Made by a program: the position numbers and the translations under genes. From assembly GCA_019308985.1 (NCBI GenBank), contig JAFDHB010000028.1, positions 1 through 27,689 of the forward strand: DNA of 27,689 nucleotides, given 5' to 3'. The stretch's first letter is position 1. The number at the start of each line of letters is the position of its first letter. Positions 1-6,747 of the stretch are shown here, piece after piece. Below the pieces are notes generated by a model. That model made no database searches. It was not told the origin of the DNA and saw only the letters and a program-made list of their open reading frames with translations. The DNA comes from Deltaproteobacteria bacterium (GTDB lineage: Bacteria; Desulfobacterota; DSM-4660; Desulfatiglandales; HGW-15).

Positions 1-2
1 GT

Positions 3-488
3 GGTTTTCTCGCTGTTCGACACGTGCTTCAACTTCCCTTCAGGGCCACCAATGACGCACTACACAAGAGAGATTCGGCGTTTACCCTTGATTTTTTAAT
101 CCCCAGCGGGACATACATTGATGAGAAAATGACGATAGGCCAGGTTGCCCGGATCCGTTTCAAGAAGGAAAGCTCCTTCTACGAAAAGGTCCTCATGGCC
201 CTTTCCGAGCAAATCCCGCAAAAGTACCGTTACACCGCAGACCTGTTCCTCTTCCTTTTTTGGTGTTTCCTTTTCATGACCTTTTTCCGTGTCTTCACTT
301 TCATGGGCTATGCCAGGACTTTACGGACAAGCCTTCTCTTTGGCGCCTTGAGCTATTACTTCATGCCGGATTTCACCCCTGGCAAAAATGATGACGCGAT
401 CTTCATAGGTTTCGCCTTATTGATAATTGTCCTGCGTTTCATTTTGAAAAAGAGGAGAAAAAAACCCCTTCTCGAGGTGGAAACCTAA
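3..488 (+). CDS. C-terminal part of an unknown membrane protein (5'-partial)
   Basis: The reading frame is open from the left edge of the window to a TAA at 486-488. The first internal start, a GTG at 24, has no convincing ribosome binding site, so the gene probably begins outside the window. The visible part has a polar N-terminal stretch, then two to three hydrophobic segments (roughly residues 70-110 and 125-142 counted from the GTG) and a very basic tail (KKRRKK), as expected for a membrane protein with a cytoplasmic C-terminus. I recognise no family or catalytic motif. It converges on mreB, and a hairpin lies between the two genes. Confidence 0.6.
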   Translation, partial: GFLAVRHVLQLPFRATNDALHKRDSAFTLDFLIPSGTYIDEKMTIGQVARIRFKKESSFYEKVLMALSEQIPQKYRYTADLFLFLFWCFLFMTFFRVFTFMGYARTLRTSLLFGALSYYFMPDFTPGKNDDAIFIGFALLIIVLRFILKKRRKKPLLEVET

Positions 489-501
489 AAAAGGACAATC
501 A

Positions 502-521
502 ATGGCTCCCTTGTGAGCCAT
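502..521 (-). terminator. Hairpin between the membrane protein gene and mreB
   Basis: ATGGCTC (502-508) pairs perfectly with GAGCCAT (515-521) around a six-base loop and touches the mreB stop codon. Read on the minus strand it is followed, after about ten bases, by a run of six T, so it is a plausible though imperfect terminator for mreB. On the plus strand there is no T-run. Confidence 0.5.
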
Positions 522-1555
522 CAATCAATAATTACCTGTTTCAGCATGGAGAAATTATCAAGTGCCTGCCCCAAGCCCAAAACGACCGTGGAAAGAGGAT
601 CCTGGGTACGAATAATCGGCAGCCTTGTCTCCTCTTTCAATAATACCTCAAGATTCTTCAAGAGAGACCCCCCGCCTGTCAAGACGATTCCATTGTCAAC
701 GATGTCTGCGGCAAGCTCCGGGGGAGTTTGTTCCAGGGCGCTCCGAATAATTTCCACTATTGCCTTTACCTGCGCCGACATTGCATACCTGACTTCATCA
801 GAATCTATGGTCAAGATCTTGGGTATGCCTGTGACAAGATCTCTGCCCTTTACCTCTATCGTCTCGATCTCTTCACCTGGAAAGGCGTTGCCTATGGCCT
901 TCTTTATCGCCTCTGCGGTGCTTATCCCGATCAACAGATTGTAAAACCTCTTGATATGCTGAAGAATCGCATCGTCCATTTTGTCCCCTGCAATACGGGC
1001 TGACTTTATGTAAACTATCCCTCCCAGGGAAATCACTGCAACCTCGGTCGTTCCACCCCCAATATCCACTACCATGCTTGCCGTTGGCTCCATGATGGGC
1101 AATCCTGCGCCTATTGCGGCAGCCATCGGTTCCTCAATGAAGAAGACCTCTCTTGCTCCGGCGGATTCGGCAGATTCCCGCACAGCCCTTTTTTCAACCG
1201 GTGTAATACCGCTAGGAACGCCGATAACTATCCGCGGTCTTACAAGGGTAGCCCGATTATGTACTTTCCTGATAAAATACTTCAGCATCGCTTCTGTCAC
1301 TTCAAAATCTGCGATAACACCGTCCTTCATGGGTCGCATGGCTCGTATGTTTCCAGGAGTTCTTCCAAGCATCATTTTGGCCTCCTTGCCCACGGCAAGG
1401 ATCCTGTTGGCCTCCCTGTCACCCGTCTTAACGGCTACCACAGAGGGCTCATCGAGTACTACGCCGTCTCCCTTCACAAAGATGAGCGTGTTGGCCGTAC
1501 CAAGATCGATAGCCAGGTCGTGTGAAAAAATCCCTAAAAGAGGATCAAGAAACAC
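521..1555 (-). CDS. mreB: Rod shape-determining protein MreB
   Basis: This is the bacterial actin homologue that polymerises on the inner face of the membrane and guides elongasome peptidoglycan synthesis. The 344-residue length is normal for MreB. The actin-fold nucleotide motifs are visible: [17 protein letters not shown] near the N-terminus (phosphate 1), [18 protein letters not shown] near residue 165 (phosphate 2) and [15 protein letters not shown] near residue 290 (adenosine). Translation starts at a GTG with AAGGTAAGG about six bases upstream. No mreC, mreD, pbp2 or rodA follows in this window, and a hairpin sits right at the stop, so this looks like a single-gene unit. It could be one of two mreB paralogues in the genome, but nothing in the protein looks degenerate. 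Confidence 0.97.
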   Translation of the reverse strand: MFLDPLLGIFSHDLAIDLGTANTLIFVKGDGVVLDEPSVVAVKTGDREANRILAVGKEAKMMLGRTPGNIRAMRPMKDGVIADFEVTEAMLKYFIRKVHNRATLVRPRIVIGVPSGITPVEKRAVRESAESAGAREVFFIEEPMAAAIGAGLPIMEPTASMVVDIGGGTTEVAVISLGGIVYIKSARIAGDKMDDAILQHIKRFYNLLIGISTAEAIKKAIGNAFPGEEIETIEVKGRDLVTGIPKILTIDSDEVRYAMSAQVKAIVEIIRSALEQTPPELAADIVDNGIVLTGGGSLLKNLEVLLKEETRLPIIRTQDPLSTVVLGLGQALDNFSMLKQVIID

Positions 1556-1781
1556 GATTTGCCTTACCTTTTCACAAATTGTAGAATTGCCTTTATTATT
1601 GCATAGTTCTGATAGTTTTTAAAAACAAAACTTCAAATTAAGGCAATTTCCGGTTAAGTTTTCATTGCCTATCAAACCCCGTAACAATAGAGCTATCTTC
1701 GGATAAATTTGCCCTGTTTCGTGGACAGGGAAGAAACATTTCCGTTGTTGGGCATTAGGTAGTGTATGCCTGCTGCGTTCC
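1556..1781 (-). promoter_or_regulatory. AT-rich region upstream of mreB with inverted repeats
   Basis: There is no gene here. The stretch holds a perfect 9-bp inverted repeat, AATTGCCTT (1585-1593) and AAGGCAATT (1640-1648), enclosing a perfect 12-bp palindrome GTTTTTAAAAAC (1615-1626). A separate hairpin, CCCTGT (1712-1717) with ACAGGG (1725-1730), lies further up. The mreB promoter must lie here or beyond, but I cannot name a convincing -35/-10 pair. The paired repeats could be a regulator site or simple structure. Confidence 0.35.
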
Positions 1782-2331
1782 TTACCTTTCCTCATAAAGC
1801 GAATAGTCGGTGTCGACTCTTGTTATTATTTCAATACATGCCGGCCGGCCCTTTCTTGTCACCTCCTTCGCCCTCTCTATGGCAGGGGCGATTTCATTGG
1901 GCTCTTAGACCCTCTCGGAGTGAAGGCCCATTCCTTGGGCGATCTTGGCGTACTCCCCTCCACACCGATCAATATTGTATCGTTCCGTAGCGACCGGTTG
2001 CGTACTCCTGTACCCCCCGAACCTGCCGTTGTTGAGTATGATGGTCAGGATGGGAATGGCTTCTCTTGACGCCGTCTCCAGATCAAAGCCTGTCATCCCT
2101 ATACTCGCATCTCCCATGATATTGACCACCATCTTTTCCGGGTTGGCCAGCTTGGCCCCCATGGCAAAAGGCAGAGAACTCCCTAAAGTGGTTGTCTTGC
2201 CCCATCCTATGAACCCTCCCGGCATGGTCACCTCGTAGAATGGCACTGTTTGGTCCCTAGGTCCCCCGGAGCTCGCTATGACAATGGACTATCCGCCTTG
2301 GATAGGGAGTCCGAGATGTGCAAATTTTTCA
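1782..2331 (-). pseudogene. Decayed C-terminal remnant of a thiamine-diphosphate enzyme (acetolactate synthase-like)
   Basis: The frame 1905-2246 encodes a clear TPP-binding C-terminal domain: GWGKTTTLGSSLPFAMGAKLA, then the Mg-TPP motif starting at GDASIGMTGFDLE and ending at the paired NN of ILNNGRFGGYR. An in-frame TAA at 1905-1907 interrupts it, but the same frame continues for 40 sensible codons (EPNEIAPAIERAKEV... to SLYEER) before a real stop at 1782-1784. Upstream, the frame hits a TAG near 2283. A one- or two-base shift would join it to SDSLSKADS, giving a natural ADSIVIASSGG-type sequence. The remnant is about 170 codons, against about 550 for the family, and starts right at the stop codon of the CarS-like gene, so the N-terminal two thirds are gone. 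The original substrate cannot be told. Confidence 0.8.
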
Positions 2332-2913
2332 CACCGGGGTCTTTCGCATCTCCAAGACATACCCTAAGGCTGAGACACCGACATGCAGGATAAGCGTGAG
2401 GAATATGGACCAAAGAATCAAGAGCACCGACGGCCTTACAAGAAGATACAAGAACGCCCAAATGCCTATTGCCAGATCAACTTGATCCAGCACGAAGAAA
2501 AGTGCACCCACCAAACCCTTCCCCCTTTCGCCAGGGGCGATACCCAGTTGCCTTTTCACAAAGCTGTTAGGTAATTCCCCGATGGTCATTCCGAGGCCCA
2601 TCAACACGCCGGATATGAACCAGTGACGTCCATAGTCCAGGAGAAGAACCCATCGCGGGACATAGCCGCTCTCTTGAACCCATGCCTGGATCAGGGTCCC
2701 GATGCAACAAAAAACAAGGTGAATCAAAAGGCCCCTAAATGTCTTGTTCTCCCCGAACACCCTCCTGTCCTTGAATGTAAGACCCAGGTCAAGGGGCCTT
2801 TTCAGGGGAACCAGCAGATCATACTTTATTATCACCCCGTGCGCTACTGCCGTTATTAACAAGGGTGACGCAAAGAATAGTACCTGGGCCGTCATTTCCA
2901 GTAAGTTGTTCAT
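2329..2913 (-). CDS. CarS-like (CDP-archaeol synthase domain) integral membrane protein
   Basis: The 194-residue protein has about five hydrophobic segments and the motifs of the CarS/DUF46 family, relatives of CDP-diglyceride synthetase: DRRVFGENKTFRG at 49-61, GELPNSFVKRQLG at 112-124 and DQVD at 143-146. Archaeal CarS activates unsaturated archaetidic acid with CTP. Bacterial members are known by sequence but mostly unassigned, so a CTP-dependent lipid-phosphate activation in the cytoplasmic membrane is inferred, not shown. The ATG at 2913 follows an AAGGA. The gene is divergent from the phosphoesterase, and its own stop abuts the TPP-enzyme remnant. Two small hairpins occupy its 5' leader. 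Confidence 0.8.
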   Translation of the reverse strand: MNNLLEMTAQVLFFASPLLITAVAHGVIIKYDLLVPLKRPLDLGLTFKDRRVFGENKTFRGLLIHLVFCCIGTLIQAWVQESGYVPRWVLLLDYGRHWFISGVLMGLGMTIGELPNSFVKRQLGIAPGERGKGLVGALFFVLDQVDLAIGIWAFLYLLVRPSVLLILWSIFLTLILHVGVSALGYVLEMRKTPV

Positions 2914-2922
2914 GTTCCTTGT

Positions 2923-2953
2923 CCGGAGACCTGGCGTCTCAGGCCGATGGCCT
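2923..2953 (-). promoter_or_regulatory. Two back-to-back hairpins in the leader of the CarS-like gene
   Basis: GAGAC/GTCTC (2926-2930 and 2936-2940), extended by CC/GG across one mismatch, is directly followed by AGGCC/GGCCT (2941-2945 and 2949-2953). They lie 10 to 40 bases upstream of the ATG, where folding could affect initiation. The evidence is structural only. Confidence 0.3.
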
Positions 2954-3111
2954 CATTTTGCATGAAGAGAGGATTTGTTTCTTGACAATTTTGCTGTGCA
3001 AATGTTTTGGTGCTGATGTAATTCCCCGGTGCTCTTACTACTACCACATAAAAGAAGCAGTTCAAGTTGAAACAGCCCGATTCGTCAGCCAAGGGAGGAC
3101 TTAAATACAAC

Positions 3112-4260
3112 ATGCTGAGATTATTGTTATTTTTGACCGTTTTTTGCACTATCTATGGATTGCTGAATTTCTACGTGTTCTTAAAGGTGAAGACGGGTCT
3201 GGCACCAGGGACGGTTCAAAGTGCCATGCTGTTGGTATTTATGGCCGTCATGGTCGTCTCACCGATTCTTACTCGAACAGCATCACGGTTGGGATTTGGA
3301 TCGACCGCTTCTCTCCTTGCCTATCTGGGTTATACCTGGATGGGCTTCCTATTTCTGGTTGCATTTTCATGCTTTATCCTGGACCTTTACCATATGGTGA
3401 TGCATTTAATCTCCTCGATCGCTTCGAGAGACTTGTCTTCCCTGGTCCTTCCAGCCAGGCAGTCCTTTCTTGTAATACTCGTCCTTTGCGCCGTGGCAGG
3501 GACATATGCCTTTTTCGAAGCACTGGCAGTCCGCACCGATCACCTGGTCATCAAGACATCCAAGATCCCGAAGGAGCTCGGGAAAGTGAGGATCGTCCAG
3601 ATATCCGACGTACACCTTGGGATCATTGTTCAAGAGAACAGGTTGAAAAGGATAATTGATAGGGTCAAGGAGGCAGATCCGGATATACTTGTATCCACCG
3701 GCGACCTGCTTGACGGGCAACTTGCAGATGTCTCCACCCTTGCTGCCATGTTCAGGCAGATTCACCCAAGGTATGGAAAGTTCGCGGTCACCGGAAACCA
3801 CGAGTTTTACGTGGGCTTGGAACACTCTCTGAAGTTTATGAATGAGGCGGGATTCACCATCCTTCGCGGGGAATGGGTCAGTGTTGGGGGCGCTGTCACC
3901 TTGATAGGCGTGGATGATGCGGCCTTTGCTCGAGGGAACGCTGGGTATCCCATCTCGGAAAAAGAAATCCTTTCCCAGGTCCCCGGGGCGGGATTCAGGA
4001 TACTGCTCAAACACAGGCCGGAAGTCCACCCTGATTCCATAGGTCGGTTCGACCTCCAGCTTTCCGGCCACACCCACGGCAGTCAACTCTTGCCCTTCAA
4101 GGTAATCTCCAAGCTCTTCTACCCCTATAACACCGGGCTCATAAGGCTTGGTAGGGCCTCGATCCTGTACGTCACCAGGGGTAGTGGCACCTGGGGTCCT
4201 CCCATGCGGCTTCTGGTTCCCCCGGAGGTTACGGTCATCGATCTCGTACATCAGAATTGA
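3112..4260 (+). CDS. Membrane-anchored metallophosphoesterase (YkuE/YaeI type)
   Basis: The 382-residue protein has an N-terminal membrane region with about four hydrophobic helices (residues 1-25, 38-55, 68-100, 118-140) and a C-terminal calcineurin-like phosphoesterase domain. All metal motifs are present: DVH (D166, H168), GD (D198), GNHE (N229, H230), LKHRPE (H301) and GHTHG (H320, H322). Relatives act as metal-dependent phosphohydrolases on the outer face of the membrane, and YaeI is linked to lipid A precursor hydrolysis. The substrate here is unknown. I chose the ATG at 3112 because GGGAGG (3093-3098) precedes it. A TTG at 3067 would add 15 residues but lacks a ribosome binding site. 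Confidence 0.9.
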   Translation: MLRLLLFLTVFCTIYGLLNFYVFLKVKTGLAPGTVQSAMLLVFMAVMVVSPILTRTASRLGFGSTASLLAYLGYTWMGFLFLVAFSCFILDLYHMVMHLISSIASRDLSSLVLPARQSFLVILVLCAVAGTYAFFEALAVRTDHLVIKTSKIPKELGKVRIVQISDVHLGIIVQENRLKRIIDRVKEADPDILVSTGDLLDGQLADVSTLAAMFRQIHPRYGKFAVTGNHEFYVGLEHSLKFMNEAGFTILRGEWVSVGGAVTLIGVDDAAFARGNAGYPISEKEILSQVPGAGFRILLKHRPEVHPDSIGRFDLQLSGHTHGSQLLPFKVISKLFYPYNTGLIRLGRASILYVTRGSGTWGPPMRLLVPPEVTVIDLVHQN

Positions 4261-4464
4261 TGGCTTCAATAAGAACACCCTCTCCACGCTAGGGCAGGAA
4301 TCCATAGTCAATTGCCGTCAGTGCTTGTGCACGATTATTAAACAATATTAACGATATGCCACCCCCCGAAGTCTAGCCAGGCAATATCCAAGCGGAATTC
4401 TTTCGAATATTCATGATATTACATGACTCATCTCAAAAAAATTGGCATTTTGCTATTTTTTTGC

Positions 4465-4510
4465 TTGACAGAAACCCCTCAAAGGCCTATTTTGTTAATA
4501 CTATGAACAA
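4465..4510 (+). promoter_or_regulatory. marR promoter with overlapping operator, predicted leaderless start
   Basis: TTGACA (4465-4470) and TATTTT (4488-4493) are separated by exactly 17 bases, a good housekeeping promoter that predicts transcription from about 4500. The inverted repeat TTGTTAATACTATGAACAA (4492-4510; arms TTGTTAAT and ATGAACAA, 7 of 8 complementary, 3-base spacer) covers the end of the -10, the start site and the marR ATG at 4503. No Shine-Dalgarno precedes this ATG, which fits a leaderless mRNA. Autorepression by the MarR protein is the natural inference. A near copy of the repeat lies upstream of the next operon. Confidence 0.7.
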
Positions 4511-4982
4511 TGCTCAAACCAAAATCAACGAGGACCTGCTCAACTACCAGACCTTGAGACTCAAAGGCCTGATAAGCGAGATGGTCCAGTGCTGTGAAGA
4601 CAGGAAGCTTTATGAATCTCAAAGGTTTGGGCTCCCCTATTCCGAGTTGAAGTGCCTGATGTTGTTTGACGGGGAGAGGTACTTGACGGTCAAGGGGATT
4701 GCCCAAAAGTTAGAGGTGGCCAAGAGCAGGGTGACCAAGATCATTGACGGCCTTATAGAGAAGAGGCTGGTGAAACGGATCGACGACCCGGATGATGCCA
4801 GGGTCAAACTGATAAGTCTCACGCCGGAGGGGGAGAAGACATCCCGGGAGATCGATGCATTTCACAGGGACATTCACAGGAAAATCCTGCTTCAAATGGA
4901 CTCGGATGAGAGGAAAAGCGTCCTCTTTTACCTCGAACTTCTCAGGTCTGCTATGGAGGCGGTGAAGGAGCAGTTCGTTTAA
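4503..4982 (+). CDS. MarR-family transcriptional regulator
   Basis: The 159-residue winged-helix protein has helix-turn-helix LTVKGIAQKLEVAKSRVTKII (61-81), wing DDPDDARVKLISLTPEG (94-110) and long flanking helices for dimerisation. I chose the ATG at 4503 over one at 4413: the extra 30 residues are unlike the family, and a strong promoter ends at about 4500, inside that extension. It sits directly upstream of the DsrE2/TusA/redox genes and shares an inverted repeat with their upstream region, so it is probably their local repressor and its own. Cys30-Cys31 at the end of the first helix, plus Cys51, could sense thiols or sulfane sulfur. That is inference. Its 3' end carries a hairpin. Confidence 0.92.
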   Translation: MNNAQTKINEDLLNYQTLRLKGLISEMVQCCEDRKLYESQRFGLPYSELKCLMLFDGERYLTVKGIAQKLEVAKSRVTKIIDGLIEKRLVKRIDDPDDARVKLISLTPEGEKTSREIDAFHRDIHRKILLQMDSDERKSVLFYLELLRSAMEAVKEQFV

Positions 4983-4991
4983 TGTCCTGTA

Positions 4992-5016
4992 GCTCTTGCC
5001 TGAAAAAGGCGAGAGC
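4992..5016 (+). terminator. Hairpin downstream of marR
   Basis: GCTCTTGCC (4992-5000) pairs with GGCGAGAGC (5008-5016) as nine base pairs including one G-U, with a TGAAAAA loop, just after the marR stop. The following bases, CATTGTTCTT, are only moderately T-rich, so it is a probable weak terminator that separates marR from the next operon. Confidence 0.55.
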
Positions 5017-5024
5017 CATTGTTC

Positions 5025-5045
5025 TTGGTTAATATTATTAACAAA
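5025..5045. promoter_or_regulatory. Predicted MarR operator upstream of the dsrE2-like gene
   Basis: GTTAAT ATT ATTAAC (5028-5042) is a perfect 6-bp inverted repeat with 3-base spacer. Extended arms TTGGTTAAT and ATTAACAAA match at 8 of 9 positions. The half-site and spacing are the same as in the repeat over the marR start. It overlaps a TATTAT that could be a -10, and lies 29 bases before the dsrE2 ATG. A second palindrome, ACAAATTTGT, overlaps its right edge (5041-5050). Confidence 0.6.
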
Positions 5046-5073
5046 TTTGTCAAAAACCCAGTGGAGGTGCATT

Positions 5074-5682
5074 ATGCAAGAAGACGTCGTAACAAGAGGG
5101 GAAGCGGGGCATGCTTCCAATCAGGATCTTTCAAGGCTGGAGGAATTTCAGAAACAGATCGACGACATAAAATCCCGATTGGAAGCCCTTGGGAAGGCTG
5201 TGCAGGAAGACAAGATCTCCATGATAGTGTTCAGCGGAGAGCTTGACAAGGCCTTGGCCGCCTTTGTGATTGCCACCGGGGCAGTGGCGATGGGAATGGA
5301 AGTCGTAATGTTTTTCACTTTCTGGGGCACTCCTCTTCTCAGGGACAAGAACAAGTCAGTTGGGGGAAAGGATTTCATGGGCAAGATGTTCGGAGCCATG
5401 CTACCCAAAGGATTTGACTCGCTCAAGCTGAGCAAAATGAATATGGCCGGCATGGGCACAGCGATGATGAAATCCTTGATGAAAAAGAAGAATGTTGCGT
5501 CCCTGGATCAAATGATAGAAATGGCGGGTGAGCTGGGCGTGAAGATATATGTCTGCGAGATGTCCATGGATCTCATGGGATTCAAGCGCGAAGAGATGAT
5601 CAGCTATCCGAACCTGGAGTTCTGCGGGGTGGCCAAGTTTCTCGAAGAGGCGAAAAACAGTAAAGTCCAACTCTTCATATAG
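5074..5682 (+). CDS. DsrE2-like sulfurtransferase (DsrE/DsrF/DrsH family)
   Basis: The 202-residue protein has a charged, possibly coiled N-terminal helix (20-45), then a DsrE-like fold. Family landmarks are SGELDKALAAFVIATGA (54-70), FFTFWG (80-85), the Met/Lys-rich middle LSKMNMAGMGTAMMKSLMKKKN (119-140), the conserved cysteine in VCEMSMDLMG (Cys161) and a C-terminal FCGVAKFL (Cys184). DsrE2-type proteins carry sulfane sulfur as a persulfide and are often encoded beside TusA or rhodanese. GGAGG precedes the ATG at 5074, and an apparent earlier in-frame start at 4996 lies in the marR terminator and operator. The tusA gene follows after 35 bases. Role inferred: passing sulfur to or from TusA. 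Confidence 0.9.
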   Translation: MQEDVVTRGEAGHASNQDLSRLEEFQKQIDDIKSRLEALGKAVQEDKISMIVFSGELDKALAAFVIATGAVAMGMEVVMFFTFWGTPLLRDKNKSVGGKDFMGKMFGAMLPKGFDSLKLSKMNMAGMGTAMMKSLMKKKNVASLDQMIEMAGELGVKIYVCEMSMDLMGFKREEMISYPNLEFCGVAKFLEEAKNSKVQLFI

Positions 5683-5717
5683 CAAAAAGCATCAATTATA
5701 TATAGGAGGTTGTTGAA

Positions 5718-5960
5718 ATGAGCGAAGAGATCAAAGTAGACAAGGTCATGGATCTGAAAGGATTGCCCTGTCCTATGCCTGTGGTGAAGATGAGCAAGGG
5801 CATAAAGGAAGTGGAAATAGGTCAGGTCGTTGAGGCCCTGACTACCGATCCAGGATCCTTGGCTGATTTCCCGGCCTGGGCCAGAACCAGTGGAAACGAG
5901 ATAATAAAAACGGACCAGGAAGGGGATGTGATCAAGTTCTACATAAAACGAAAAGTATGA
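5718..5960 (+). CDS. tusA: TusA-family sulfur carrier protein
   Basis: The 80-residue protein has the TusA/SirA signature DLKGLPCPMPVVK, with Cys18 in the CPxP motif as persulfide carrier, followed by the usual two-layer fold (TTDPGSLADFPAWARTSGNEI, then VIKFYIKRK). TusA proteins relay sulfane sulfur between sulfurtransferases in tRNA thiolation and in dissimilatory sulfur metabolism. An AGGAGG lies nine bases before the ATG. The placement between a DsrE2-like protein and a membrane redox pair points to energy or redox sulfur chemistry more than to tRNA modification, which is an inference. A terminator-like hairpin follows directly. Confidence 0.93.
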   Translation: MSEEIKVDKVMDLKGLPCPMPVVKMSKGIKEVEIGQVVEALTTDPGSLADFPAWARTSGNEIIKTDQEGDVIKFYIKRKV

Positions 5961-5984
5961 GGTGAAGCACGATCTGTCTTACAC

Positions 5985-6007
5985 ATGCCCCCTTTGGGGG
6001 GCATTTT
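5985..6007 (+). terminator. Intra-operon terminator/attenuator between tusA and the narI-like gene
   Basis: ATGCCCCC (5985-5992) and GGGGGCAT (5997-6004) form a perfect 8-bp GC-rich stem with a TTTG loop, followed by TTTT (6004-6007). It begins 24 bases after the tusA stop and lies before the Shine-Dalgarno of the next gene. Partial termination here would give more DsrE2/TusA than membrane subunits. The T-run is short, so read-through is likely. Confidence 0.65.
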
Positions 6008-6034
6008 ATGTAATATCGCTGATTGGAGGAGCCA

Positions 6035-6745
6035 TTGGAAACTGTCTACTACCTAGTATTGGTCCCCATGGTATACGTCGCCTTTGGGATTTTTTTTGTG
6101 GGAATACTGTTCAGACTGGTAAGGATAATGCGGACACCAAAAAACCCTTCAACCCTTCGGATATTCCCGGAAAAACGCCCCAAATGGCCCCTGGTGTTGT
6201 ATGATACCTTCCTGATGCCGACCGTAAGGAGGCACAAGCCTGTTCTGTGGGTCTTTCTCATGGCCTTTCACATAGCCTTTCTCCTACTGATAATCGGACA
6301 CCTGGAACTCATCAGGGAGTTTCAGGTATTTCAGTTGATAGGGCACGAGGTATTCCTGGGGAGAGGTTTCATCGGGCTGATAATGTCCATAGCCTTACTC
6401 TACTTCCTGTTCAGAAGGTTTGTATCACCGGTTCGAGATCTATCAGTGCCGGAAGACTATTATCTTCTCATCCTCCTATTCCTTACAGTGATTTTTGGAA
6501 GTGAGATGGATTGGGCAAGGCGGTGGTACGAGTACGGAGAGATGGACGTAGACGCTTACAGGGAGTACCTTTCGAGCCTCCTTTATCTCAGGCCGACACT
6601 TTCTGAGACTATCACGGATTCAGGGCACTCCTTCATGCTGGTCCTCCACGTCTTTTTTGCGAACCTCTTTTTGATCTTTTTCCCCTCGAGCAAGATAACG
6701 CATTCCTTTTTTTCACTGGCCATGAACAAGTTGAGGAGAGGCTGA
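6035..6745 (+). CDS. NarI/DsrM/HdrE-like membrane cytochrome b subunit
   Basis: This 236-residue protein has about five transmembrane helices (approx. 5-30, 70-92, 108-128, 142-157, 198-216). Histidines sit in or beside the helices (H79, H89, H104, H198, H205), placed like the b-heme ligands of the nitrate reductase gamma/HdrE/DsrM family, which exchange electrons with the quinone pool. GGAGGA (6025-6030) lies just upstream of TTG 6035, which I take as the start. The 6023 TTG would overlap this ribosome binding site. The gene ends two bases before the Fe-S subunit gene, so the two products almost surely form one complex. The size fits HdrE/NarI better than full-length DsrM. Confidence 0.85.
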   Translation: METVYYLVLVPMVYVAFGIFFVGILFRLVRIMRTPKNPSTLRIFPEKRPKWPLVLYDTFLMPTVRRHKPVLWVFLMAFHIAFLLLIIGHLELIREFQVFQLIGHEVFLGRGFIGLIMSIALLYFLFRRFVSPVRDLSVPEDYYLLILLFLTVIFGSEMDWARRWYEYGEMDVDAYREYLSSLLYLRPTLSETITDSGHSFMLVLHVFFANLFLIFFPSSKITHSFFSLAMNKLRRG

Positions 6746-6747
6746 GG

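Noticed and set aside
1074..1622. Long plus-strand open frames across mreB
   Set aside because: They are exact antisense shadows of a well-conserved MreB and resemble no protein.
4332..4354. Possible third MarR site (ATTATTAAACAATATTAAC)
   Set aside because: Half-sites resemble the operator but spacing and symmetry fail. It is too AT-rich to separate from chance.
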